The notes below the pieces were generated by a model. It was given only the letters and a program-made list of their open reading frames with translations. It was not told the DNA's origin and made no database searches. The translations under genes and the position numbers were made by a program. From Desulfurococcaceae archaeon (GTDB lineage Archaea; Thermoproteota; Thermoprotei_A; Sulfolobales; Ignisphaeraceae): a stretch of 50,501 nucleotides of DNA. The DNA lies in the NCBI GenBank assembly GCA_020832925.1, contig JAJHRF010000009.1, positions 1 through 50,501 on the forward strand, read 5' to 3'. Within the stretch, counting starts at the first letter, position 1; each line of letters begins with the position of its first letter. This document shows positions 42,218-49,962 of this stretch, one piece after another.

Positions 42218-43660
42218 ATGATAATTGTAAGATCTAGAGATGGTAGTGAACTTAGGGTTGATGGTTATAGAGTTAGGTTTTTCGAACGTATAGATCTACC
42301 ACCTATTGATCGTAGACTTAAAGCTATTAGAGAAGCTGGTTGGAATACATTCCAACTTAAAGCTGATGATGTGTTTCTCGATATGCTTACTGATAGTGGT
42401 GTAAATGCTATGAGTATCAACCAGCTTGCTGCTATGATGTCTGCTCAAGATGCTTATGCTGGTAGTAGAACTTTCTATGAATTTGCTGAAACTGTTGAAG
42501 AAATTCTCAGTTTTAAATATGTTATACCTGTACATCAAGGTAGAGCTGCTGAACATCTTCTTGCAAAAGTCTTTGTTAGAGAAGGTAGTATTGTCCCTAT
42601 GAACTACCATTTTACAACAACTAAAACTCATATCGATTTAGCTGGAGGGATAGTTGTTGAGATACCTGTTAAAGAAGCATTAGATATTAAGAGTAGATAC
42701 CCGTTCAAAGGGGATATAGATGTATCTAAACTCGAGGAGATACTTAAGAAGGAGAGAGGTAAGGTTGCTTTTGTAAGGATAGAAGCTGTTGCAAATCTCC
42801 TCGGTGGTCAACCTGTATCTATGAAGAATATCAGGGAAGTGAGAGAGCTTTGCGATAGGTATGGTGTACCTTTAGTTCTCGACGGAAGTATGGTGGACTG
42901 GAATGTGTACTTCATTAAAGAGAGAGAACCTGGCTATAGATCTAAGAAACTTGTGGATATCCTTAGAGAATTTGTTAGCTATTCAGATATATTCTATATG
43001 AGCGCTAGGAAAGCTCCATCAGTTAGAGGAGGTTTCATAGCTACCAATAATAGAGAATTCTACGAAAAAATAGTTATCCATGTACCAGTTTACGAAGGGT
43101 TCCCAACGTATGGAGGTATGTCTATTAAAGAGATAGCGGCTATGGCTATAGGGCTTAGGGAGATGGTGGACGAGAACCTGATAGGGTCGGAATTAGAACT
43201 TATTAAATATGTTGTTGAAGAGCTTGATAAAAGAGGGATACCCGTTGTACTGCCACCGGGTGGTCTCGGGGTTCATATAGAAGCATCCCAGTTCCTACCC
43301 CATGTACCTAGAAATGCTTATCCAGCTGGTTCACTTGCTGCAGCTCTATACCTAGCTTCCGGGGTTAGATCTATGGAGAGAGGCGCTATGTCTATGGATA
43401 GAGATAGAGATGGTAGAGAGATCTACCCTGATTTAGAGCTTATCAGAATAGCTTTCCCGAGGAGAACCTACCTGAAATCACATGCAGACTACCTTATAGA
43501 TAGGGTTCTATGGCTTTACGAACATAGGGATATTGTTGAAGGGTTGAGATGGATATACGAACCACCTGTTCTAAGGTTCTTCCTAGGGAGGTTAGAGGAT
43601 ATAGGTAATTGGGGAGAAAAACTAGTTGAAGTTTATAAGAAAGAACTTGGAGATCTATGA
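42218..43660 (+). CDS. Tryptophanase/tyrosine phenol-lyase-family PLP enzyme
   Basis: This 480-residue beta-eliminating lyase has the V-H-Q-G-R-A-A-E (about 105-112) phosphate-binding region and L-D-G-S (Asp222, pyridine N1). The PLP lysine lies in Y-M-S-A-R-K265-A, aligned with S-G-K-K-D in characterised enzymes. Tryptophanase makes indole, pyruvate and ammonia. ATG 42218 is used; an in-frame GTG at 42209 has no better site. The motif around the lysine differs from the usual one, so the amino-acid substrate could differ. Confidence 0.86.
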   Translation: MIIVRSRDGSELRVDGYRVRFFERIDLPPIDRRLKAIREAGWNTFQLKADDVFLDMLTDSGVNAMSINQLAAMMSAQDAYAGSRTFYEFAETVEEILSFKYVIPVHQGRAAEHLLAKVFVREGSIVPMNYHFTTTKTHIDLAGGIVVEIPVKEALDIKSRYPFKGDIDVSKLEEILKKERGKVAFVRIEAVANLLGGQPVSMKNIREVRELCDRYGVPLVLDGSMVDWNVYFIKEREPGYRSKKLVDILREFVSYSDIFYMSARKAPSVRGGFIATNNREFYEKIVIHVPVYEGFPTYGGMSIKEIAAMAIGLREMVDENLIGSELELIKYVVEELDKRGIPVVLPPGGLGVHIEASQFLPHVPRNAYPAGSLAAALYLASGVRSMERGAMSMDRDRDGREIYPDLELIRIAFPRRTYLKSHADYLIDRVLWLYEHRDIVEGLRWIYEPPVLRFFLGRLEDIGNWGEKLVEVYKKELGDL

Positions 43661-43663
43661 ACT

Positions 43664-44392
43664 CTAAGGTTTAACTGTGTAGTAGAGTCTTTTCCTCTTC
43701 TTCCCCTTGTTCTCAGCTTTAACCAAGATTATCTCCCCTATCTCAGAGGTATTTTTCACATGGGGTCCTCCATCAGCTTGTACATCTATACCAGGTATCT
43801 CAACAATTCTTAGAACTTCTACTTCTGGAGGCATTCTTTCAGCAAGTTTCACAATACCGGGTATCTTTAGAGCTTCTTCTCTTCTAAGCCAGTAGATCTT
43901 CACCTCAATTCCTTGTTTAACAACCTGGTTAGCCTTCGCAACAACATCTTCAAATATCTTTCTATCGAATACCTCTAAACTATAATCATCGTAAGCATAA
44001 TCAGGCTCCACATTACCCCCTGTTATCAGTGCGTTGTAGTCTCTATACATAATAGCTGAAAGTATATGTGCAGCTGTGTGAAGCCTCATCAACCTATACC
44101 TTCTACCCCAATCAATAACACCTCTAACAACAGAACCTATTTTAACGTTCTCTAGAGATCCTTCAACAAGGTGTACAACAACATTCCTCTCCTTATCTAT
44201 ATACACATCGACAACTTTCAAAACTTTATCTCCAACATATATATACCCAGTATCGTTAGCAACACCACCGCTCCTAGGATGGAAAGCTGTTCTATTTAAA
44301 ACTATACCGTTACCAACGATATCTACTACCTCTGCCTCGAACTCTCTCAGATAGCTATCGAATTGATATAGAAGCTCAGTTTTAATACTCAT
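43664..44392 (-). CDS. alaX: Alanyl-tRNA editing protein AlaX
   Basis: This 242-residue AlaX-M-type protein has the H105-x3-H109 zinc motif (L-H-T-A-A-H-I-L) and the distal A-D-G-G-P-H-V motif near residue 220. It hydrolyses Ser or Gly mischarged on tRNA-Ala. The Cys often found in the distal C-G-G-x-H-V motif is replaced here by Asp, which also occurs in archaeal AlaX. It is convergent with the tryptophanase-like gene, 3 bp away. Confidence 0.9.
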   Translation of the reverse strand: MSIKTELLYQFDSYLREFEAEVVDIVGNGIVLNRTAFHPRSGGVANDTGYIYVGDKVLKVVDVYIDKERNVVVHLVEGSLENVKIGSVVRGVIDWGRRYRLMRLHTAAHILSAIMYRDYNALITGGNVEPDYAYDDYSLEVFDRKIFEDVVAKANQVVKQGIEVKIYWLRREEALKIPGIVKLAERMPPEVEVLRIVEIPGIDVQADGGPHVKNTSEIGEIILVKAENKGKKRKRLYYTVKP

Positions 44393-44504
44393 AACAGAGT
44401 CGCCGATCTAAATTACTAAAAGTAAACTAAAAATATTTATAGATACTAAACACTGTGATCAAAAGATTGGAGTAGGATACAGTATTAGTGCTAGGTAGCT
44501 ATAC

Positions 44505-45617
44505 ATGTATATGAAGTTGAAATGCTTTATCTGTGGTTACGAAGTTTATGGAGATCCTTTAACTAATACTCAATGCCCTAGATGTAGAGGTATCCTAGCT
44601 GTACACTATACAAACCCTGTTTTCAAAATTGATTCTAGAGGTAAAGGTGTTTGGAGATACTCATCACTACTACCAGACGTAGGGGAGAGGATATCTCTCG
44701 GAGAAGGGTTGACACCTATTAACAATGTCGGGGAGATCTATGTTAAGAACGAGAGATTTAATCCTACAGGATCTTACGCAGATAGATCTTCTGCAATCAT
44801 AACCTCTGTACTTAAAGTACGCAATATAGATACCTTTACAATTCTCTACGAAGAGGATTTCACGAAATCTCTTACCCATTACACACATTTCGTAGGTTTA
44901 AAACCCAGTATCTCTATACCTAGAATCGATTTAGTTGATCTAGACGATATACTTTTCTTCATATCTAGAGGTATAGATATAGTCTTCGATAATAAACCTC
45001 TGAACACCCTTGTTATAAAGTATTTGAATCCTCTTACAGTAGAAGGTTTGAAAACTATAGCTTTCGAGAACTACGAATCTAGGATACCTGTAGAGAGAGT
45101 TGTTGTTCCATGTGAAACAGGTTTACTTGCTCTATCAATTTTAAAAGGTTTTAAAGAACTGAAAGAGCGTAATGTAGATGTAGATTACGAGGTTGTAGCT
45201 GTATCTATAAAGAATAGAGGGTGTCAACTGTTAAACAACGTTAGAGAAGTTAAAGTTGTTGAAGTAGGGGATAGAGAAGTTTTCGAAGCACTTAGAGAAG
45301 CTTATGAAAAAGGTTTTAAAACAAAACCGCTCTCAGCTTTAAGTCTATACATAGCTGAAAACATCGGGAAATCTCTAGCTGTTGTAACTATGGGTTTCAA
45401 AACAGTTACATCAAGAGAAAGTGCTGTAAAGAAACTTATCCTAGAAATTCTATCCCAAGGAAAACCTATGACAGCTTACGAAATATGGAAAACAAAACCT
45501 ATCTATACCTTAAGAGCTGTGTATAAAGCCATCAAAGATATGGAGAATAAGAAGGAGATATGTTTCGAAATAGTTTCAAAAGGTAGAAGAAAAATAAAGG
45601 TATACAGATTATGTTAA
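44505..45617 (+). CDS. Threonine-synthase-like pseudoenzyme fused to a winged helix
   Basis: This 370-residue protein starts with a zinc ribbon (C7-x2-C10 and C24-x2-C27) like archaeal threonine synthases. The PLP-fold domain contains K-N-E-R-F-N-P-T-G-S-Y-A-D-R (81-94). The catalytic lysine of the family motif S-F-K-D-R is Ala92. A C-terminal winged-helix domain (about 308-370; K-K-L-I-L-E-I-L-S-Q-G-K-P-M-T-A-Y-E-I-W) is appended. It probably cannot catalyse the PLP reaction and may be a ligand-sensing regulator. ATG 44511 is an alternative start. Confidence 0.8.
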   Translation: MYMKLKCFICGYEVYGDPLTNTQCPRCRGILAVHYTNPVFKIDSRGKGVWRYSSLLPDVGERISLGEGLTPINNVGEIYVKNERFNPTGSYADRSSAIITSVLKVRNIDTFTILYEEDFTKSLTHYTHFVGLKPSISIPRIDLVDLDDILFFISRGIDIVFDNKPLNTLVIKYLNPLTVEGLKTIAFENYESRIPVERVVVPCETGLLALSILKGFKELKERNVDVDYEVVAVSIKNRGCQLLNNVREVKVVEVGDREVFEALREAYEKGFKTKPLSALSLYIAENIGKSLAVVTMGFKTVTSRESAVKKLILEILSQGKPMTAYEIWKTKPIYTLRAVYKAIKDMENKKEICFEIVSKGRRKIKVYRLC

Positions 45618-45966
45618 ATCTACAAAAGTGTAGAAGCTATTAAAAAAGAACCTACACTATATAGTTTTCAAAGCTACTCTAATACAAGATGAGGTAGTAT
45701 AGAAACATCAAATACTTGAAACCTGAAACCCTAATTAGTTTGTACCCATCTTTTACTCTTACACCTTCTACAACACCCTCCATAGCTATGAGTATTATTG
45801 AAACCATCCTCTCGTTTTATAGATGAAGCGAGACCTAAAAGAACACAATGATATTAAATTGCATTGATATATATATCCACATGATTAAAATGAGCTATTT
45901 AATGTTGTATTTAGTAACTTAGAGTACCTATAATGCATCGGAATGATTAAAAATTTTGAGTGTTTG
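45618..45966. other. Intergenic gap with a doubtful 42-residue ORF
   Basis: No strong gene. On the minus strand 45679-45807 gives M-V-S-I-I-L-I-A-M-E-G-V-V-E-G-V-R-V-K-D-G and a one-base shift extends it plausibly, so it may be a decayed coding fragment. The rest is AT-rich. Confidence 0.25.
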
Positions 45967-46254
45967 TTATATTTTATGAAAAACTTTCTTAGGGTCTTTT
46001 ATAAATAATATGAAGAGCCATACAATAAGTGTTACAAGAAGTAATGAGAATCCTAATGTTGTAGCTTCAGCACTTATCTCTATAAATTCTTCACCTTTCA
46101 AATAGCTAAAGAGGCTATCTATAAAGAACATTATCGTTGCTCCCCATAGGATTACAGCTAAGTAGTTTAAACATAGATCTTCACCTTTCGCTTTACCTAT
46201 ATACCACATTGCCGTAGTTATTACCGCAGCATAACCTAGTATTAGTAACCACAT
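45967..46254 (-). CDS. Small membrane protein of divergent pair
   Basis: This 95-residue protein has three hydrophobic segments (about 3-20, 33-48 and 66-85). ATG 46254 is preferred with CGGTG before it; the longer frame starting at GTG 46290 begins in the GTGCAC box. The loop between helices contains K-A-K-G-E-D-L-C. It is divergent from the membrane protein at 46317 across the GTGCAC-containing promoter. I recognise no family. Confidence 0.6.
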   Translation of the reverse strand: MWLLILGYAAVITTAMWYIGKAKGEDLCLNYLAVILWGATIMFFIDSLFSYLKGEEFIEISAEATTLGFSLLLVTLIVWLFILFIKDPKKVFHKI

Positions 46255-46284
46255 AGGGTATCTACACCGAAAAAGTTTTAATTG

Positions 46285-46312
46285 GTGCACTATATAAAAG
46301 TTTTTGGTGTAC
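46285..46312. promoter_or_regulatory. Shared promoter with GTGCAC/GTGTAC boxes
   Basis: GTGCAC (46285-46290) is followed by TATATAAAA and, after 16 nt, GTGTAC (46307-46312). On the minus strand GTGTAG follows GTGCAC after 17 nt, so the box lies midway between two GTGTA sequences. The spacing equals that of E. coli NikR half-sites (6-16-6). It lies between the divergent membrane-protein genes. Confidence 0.42.
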
Positions 46313-46316
46313 CTAG

Positions 46317-46688
46317 ATGGCGTGTTTCGTAGTACCTTCGATACTAGCTATAGTAGTATCTATTATTAGAAGAGCTCTAGGAGAGATTGCGGATAGAGTT
46401 AGACTTGGATTATTAGAAGGTTTGTTATGGGGTGGTGCAGGTATACTAGCTTTAGAACATGTATGGCATGGAGAAGTTGTTCCATGGCCACCATTCTTAA
46501 CAGCTATGCAAAACCCTGAAGATTGGGCTATAGCATTACATGAAATGGCTACAGCAGGTATTGTAATGACTCTAGTTACTATAGCTGCATGGGGAGGAAT
46601 ACTGCTATTTGAAAAATTTGTTAAAGTAAAGTATATTCATAGAATAGCTATTGAGAAGAAAACAATAACAACTTTACCTACTAAATAA
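46317..46688 (+). CDS. Small His-rich membrane protein of divergent pair
   Basis: This 123-residue protein has about three transmembrane segments (about 3-20, 32-48 and 74-94). It carries a conserved-looking loop L-E-H-V-W-H-G-E-V-V-P-W-P-P-F (about 45-59) and A-L-H-E-M (about 72-76), giving several His/Glu candidate metal ligands. GGTG precedes the ATG. It is encoded head-to-head with the other small membrane protein. A metal-transport or sensing role is possible but not shown. Confidence 0.62.
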   Translation: MACFVVPSILAIVVSIIRRALGEIADRVRLGLLEGLLWGGAGILALEHVWHGEVVPWPPFLTAMQNPEDWAIALHEMATAGIVMTLVTIAAWGGILLFEKFVKVKYIHRIAIEKKTITTLPTK

Positions 46689-46946
46689 AGAATCGCTATA
46701 GCATAAACACAATAAAGTTTTTTATAAAATATTTTCAGTGTATTGAATAGTTAAGGAGATAATTCTGCAGTACACTATACATTCATCAACTAGCTTATTG
46801 AAAAGATATCATCACTAATGAAACAAAGCTTATCTATGTTGTTCGAGAAATAGAGGATTGATAGATAGTATCTATAGTTATAACATGTTCACGATTCGAT
46901 GAATAATGACAAAATTTTTAAAGAAGTTCTTATAACGTTTTTATAG

Positions 46947-47850
46947 GTGTATAGGTTGAGGATTAAGAGTTCATACTATGTGTCTTCGGGTATACCTCTC
47001 GGTGGTATTGGTTGTGGAACTGTTGAGATTAGAGGGGATGGTAGGTTCTATGAATGGCATATCTTTAATAATGGTCGCTGGGCTCTGAGGGGAGAGGATA
47101 GAGATAAAGAGTATATGAAGTCTACAGATTTCTACTTCGTTGCTAGAGTTAGGTATGGGGATAGAGTTGTTGTAAGGTTTCTCCAAGCTGCTAGAGGTTA
47201 TAGACAACTTGAAGAAGTTGATACACCTTGGTGGCAAACTAGGAGTGGCGAACCTTATTTAATGCCTTGGCTTAGATCTATTGATAGTATAGAATTTGAT
47301 GGTGAACCACCTTTTGCTTTCCTTAGATATATAGATGAGGATATACCTGTAGATATCTTGTTAGAAGCTTTCACACCATTCATACCTGGAGACTCCAAGA
47401 ACTCATCTATACCTGTAGCTATATTCGTGTTTAAGGTTAAGAATAAACTTGATAAAGATGTTGAGTTTAGCTTGTTAACAGGTATTAAGAATCCCTTTAG
47501 TGCAATACCTGTTAAAACAAGAGTTGAAGCTATTCAGTACAGTAATGGTGTTGGAATTACTTTGAGTGGTATTAATGTTTCTGAAATCTGAAAAACATTC
47601 AATGTATAGAAGTAATCTAAGTCTAGGAATATTTGGTGATGGTTTAGAAACAGGGTTTAGACTAGGTTTACCTTACAACGATGTACATGGATTTAGAAAA
47701 CTCTGGGTTGAGTATAGAGCTAGCGGCATCTTAAAAGATGTGAAAAACGTTGAGGAATTCGATGGAGTTATACATAGCTTTATAGTTGGTAGAAAAGTTC
47801 TGAAGAGTGGTGAAGAAAGTAAGATTATCGTTATGCTTGCATGGTATTTC
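46947..47850 (+). pseudogene. GH116 beta-glucosidase, N-terminal part with frameshift
   Basis: The N-terminal domain is of the GH116/GBA2 glycosidase type: I-P-L-G-G-I-G-C-G-T-V-E-I-R (about 17-30), then W-H-I-F-N-N and T-P-F-I-P-G-D. At 47580-47592 the first frame ends in S-E-I-stop, and the coding sequence continues in the +1 frame near a five-A run (A-rich TGAAAAAC). It goes on to L-A-W-Y-F at 47850, where the IS607-type element begins. Coding resumes after the element at 49705. The start codon is GTG 46947 or TTG 46956. Confidence 0.8.
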
Positions 47851-47855
47851 CGTTT

Positions 47856-47908
47856 GTCCCTAGATGCTCATTCTCATCGGTTCATCTTTACTTGTTGCAT
47901 CTAGGGAC
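47856..47908 (-). repeat. Perfect 12-bp inverted repeat at the tnpB end (possible omega-RNA stem)
   Basis: GTCCCTAGATGC (47856-47867) and GCATCTAGGGAC (47897-47908) pair perfectly around a 29-nt loop. The stem overlaps the last 16 or so codons and the stop of tnpB. TnpB guide RNAs start inside the 3' part of tnpB and extend to the element end. The stem therefore could be the scaffold, with GH116 sequence as the adjoining guide. Confidence 0.55.
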
Positions 47909-49116
47909 TTCCACCTCGCCCACTCCCTCATCGATAGCACTGCTACCTCCAGAACGGGTTCACTGGGCATTGGGGCTAACAGCACGAGCCCCTCGGGAGT
48001 TAGGCACTTTTTCTCAAGGTTTAACACTGCAATTACATCTCTGCCAGCTCTAAACCCGCACTTGGGGCATCTTAGTTGCCTCGGGGCATTGCCCCTCATC
48101 AGCTTAGAGTTACAGAATGGGCATGTGGATGAAGTGTTCCTTGGGTCTACCTTAACCACGGGAATCCCTCTCTACAAACACTTCTCCTCAATAGCCTTAA
48201 CCATTCCTCTGAATCCTGCTTGATATATCCTATGCCTTAGCACTGGGTCTCTAACATCTCTAATAATGTTTCTCGGGCATTGCTTAGGAAGCTTCTCTAA
48301 CACAACTACAGCGTTGATGTTCTTAGCTGTGTTAGAAACTATGTTCGCAATCTTCAACCTAGTATCTTTCTTCCTCTTGTGATCCCTACCATGAATAGCT
48401 CTACAAACATATCCATTGCCCTTAACACTCTGCACAACTTCTCTATATCTAGCGTATCCAATGGTAATCCTCTTAATCCCAGTCTCAAGGATATACACTT
48501 TATTGAGCACCTTGACAGCCACATTATTTTCATTGACATCAACAGAAATAACATGTTTAACACTATTTTCATCAACATCAACAGCCTTGGCAAACACAAA
48601 GTACACCAGTAGCCTCCTTCTCCTATAGTCGAGCCTTATCTTCGGCTGTGTTCTCAGAATCCATCCACTATTAATGTATTTCCAGTATAGCTTATGTGAA
48701 GAAAGCTCTACTGACAACCAGCCCTTGTGGGTATAGATGAGGATTGTAGTGTATCCTATACGCTTCCACAAGTGATCGTCAAGCCAGATACTAACTCTAT
48801 TAACCTCAGGTTTCTCAGATTTTGCCAAACCCTTCTTCCTAAGCTTATTAAAGCTCTTAATCCTAGTAGAAACGTCTTGGCAAGCTGTATGGATATAGTG
48901 GCTAGGTAGATATGGGTATCTTCTACGTAACTCACGATACTTATCTCTCTTCAACCTAGTGAAGGAGTCAACACTGTTTCTAAATCCATAATCTACAAGC
49001 TCTATGAGAACCTGTCTATAGAGATCTTCAAGCTCTCTAAATACTTCAAATTTCTTCTCAGTAAGCCCAACACTCGGCACAACAACTGTTCTAGTGAGTT
49101 CACTCACTCTTCTCAA
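47860..49116 (-). pseudogene. tnpB: IS607 TnpB with an amber stop codon
   Basis: One continuous frame of 419 codons contains a single TAG at 48172-48174, between E-E-K-C-L and R-G-I-P-V-V. The RuvC aspartate (V-D-V-N-E), glutamate (V-V-L-E-K-L) and final aspartate (A-G-R-D-V-I-A) and an intact zinc ribbon (C-P-F-C ... C-P-K-C) are present, so the stop is the only lesion. The first 314 residues lack zinc ribbon and last RuvC motif. A start at GTG 49107, overlapping the tnpA stop, is likely. Confidence 0.82.
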
Positions 49117-49675
49117 CCTCCTCTAACAACTTCTTAAATCCCTCAACCAACCTCTTCTTCTTATGACTCCTCATCCCGTAGAGCTTCTCAGCGAAGGACG
49201 TTACAATCTCTATCAAGTCCTCTACAAGCTCCTGGTAAGCATCCCTGGGCTCCTCCCCAAAGGCAACCTCTACCCTAACACCATACTGCTTGAAGAAGTA
49301 CTCTAGGTACTCAAAGCCGAATCTCGTCAATCTATCCCTATATGTTATTACGACCACATCTACTTGCCTATTAACAATATAGTTGAAGAGCTTTAGCAAA
49401 CCTCTCCTATCGGTCTTTAAGCCTCTTGCAACATCACTCAGCACATCAACTCTATATCCTTTAGAAGAGCAGTACTGTGTCAAGTACTGTATCTGCCTCT
49501 CCAAATCGCTCTTCTGATCTGATGAGTTTACACGTGCATATACGACTGCTTTAACCTCCTTGCTCATTGGTAATCCCTCAGCAATCCTCCTAACCTCACT
49601 CTCGGGAACCCTAAACTTGCCACCAGCCGTTCTTATGGCTTTGATCCTTCCCTCTCTAACTCGAAGCTTATAAAT
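49100..49675 (-). pseudogene. tnpA: IS607 TnpA serine recombinase, N-terminally truncated
   Basis: From ATG 49567 this is the catalytic domain (155 residues): Y-A-R-V-N-S-S-D-Q-K-S-D-L-E-R-Q, then R-D-R-L-T-R-F-G-F. The open frame extends upstream to 49675 and encodes the second half of the MerR-type DNA-binding domain (V-R-E-G-R-I-K-A-I-R-T-A-G-G). It lacks its first helix and any start codon. The catalytic Ser of the Y-A-R-V-S motif is replaced by Asn. The enzyme is thus probably inactive on two counts. Confidence 0.78.
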
Positions 49676-49704
49676 TTAACTCCTAGTCATCAACTATGAA
49701 ACAG

Positions 49705-49962
49705 CCCAATTTCTTCGATGATCTAGGGAATGTTATAGGTCATTACTACGAAAATTTGTTCAACTCTTCAAGAGAAGTTATTGAGTATGTTGTTAAGAAC
49801 TTCGATTACTTATACATATATACAAAGAAATTCCACGATATACTATACAATACGTCTATAGATAAATGGTTTGTAGATCTAATAGCATCTCAATTAACAA
49901 CACTCCAGAAATCAACTATATATACAAAAGACGGACTTTTCGGTGTTTGGGAAGGGTTCGGG
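49705..49962 (+). pseudogene. GH116 beta-glucosidase, middle part
   Basis: Continuation of the GH116 gene after the IS607-type element: P-N-F-F-D-D-L-G-N-V-I-G-H-Y-Y-E-N, then S-T-I-Y-T-K-D-G-L-F-G-V-W-E-G-F-G, which includes the W-E-G-F-G motif of the catalytic region. After G-F-G at about 49962 the sequence becomes unrelated and a TAA follows. A second TnpB element starts there on the minus strand. Confidence 0.78.

Larger units (their letters stand above)
47851..49704 (-). mobile_element. IS607-family element inserted in the GH116 gene
   Basis: The element (about 1.85 kb) carries tnpA (serine recombinase) and tnpB, both on the minus strand. Removing it joins T-T-C-C at 47848-47851 to C-C-A-A-T at 49706, giving W-Y-F-P-N-F-F of the GH116 protein with the reading frame preserved. 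Insertion at a CC/GG dinucleotide without target duplication fits the IS607 mechanism. A 12-bp inverted repeat lies at its tnpB end (47856-47908). Confidence 0.82.

Noticed and set aside
47566-47904. Independent 112-residue gene
   Set aside because: It is the frame-shifted continuation of the GH116 gene, and its last residues read into the IS607 end.
48379-48909. Several plus-strand frames of 60-80 residues
   Set aside because: All are antisense to the IS607 tnpB and share no conserved feature.
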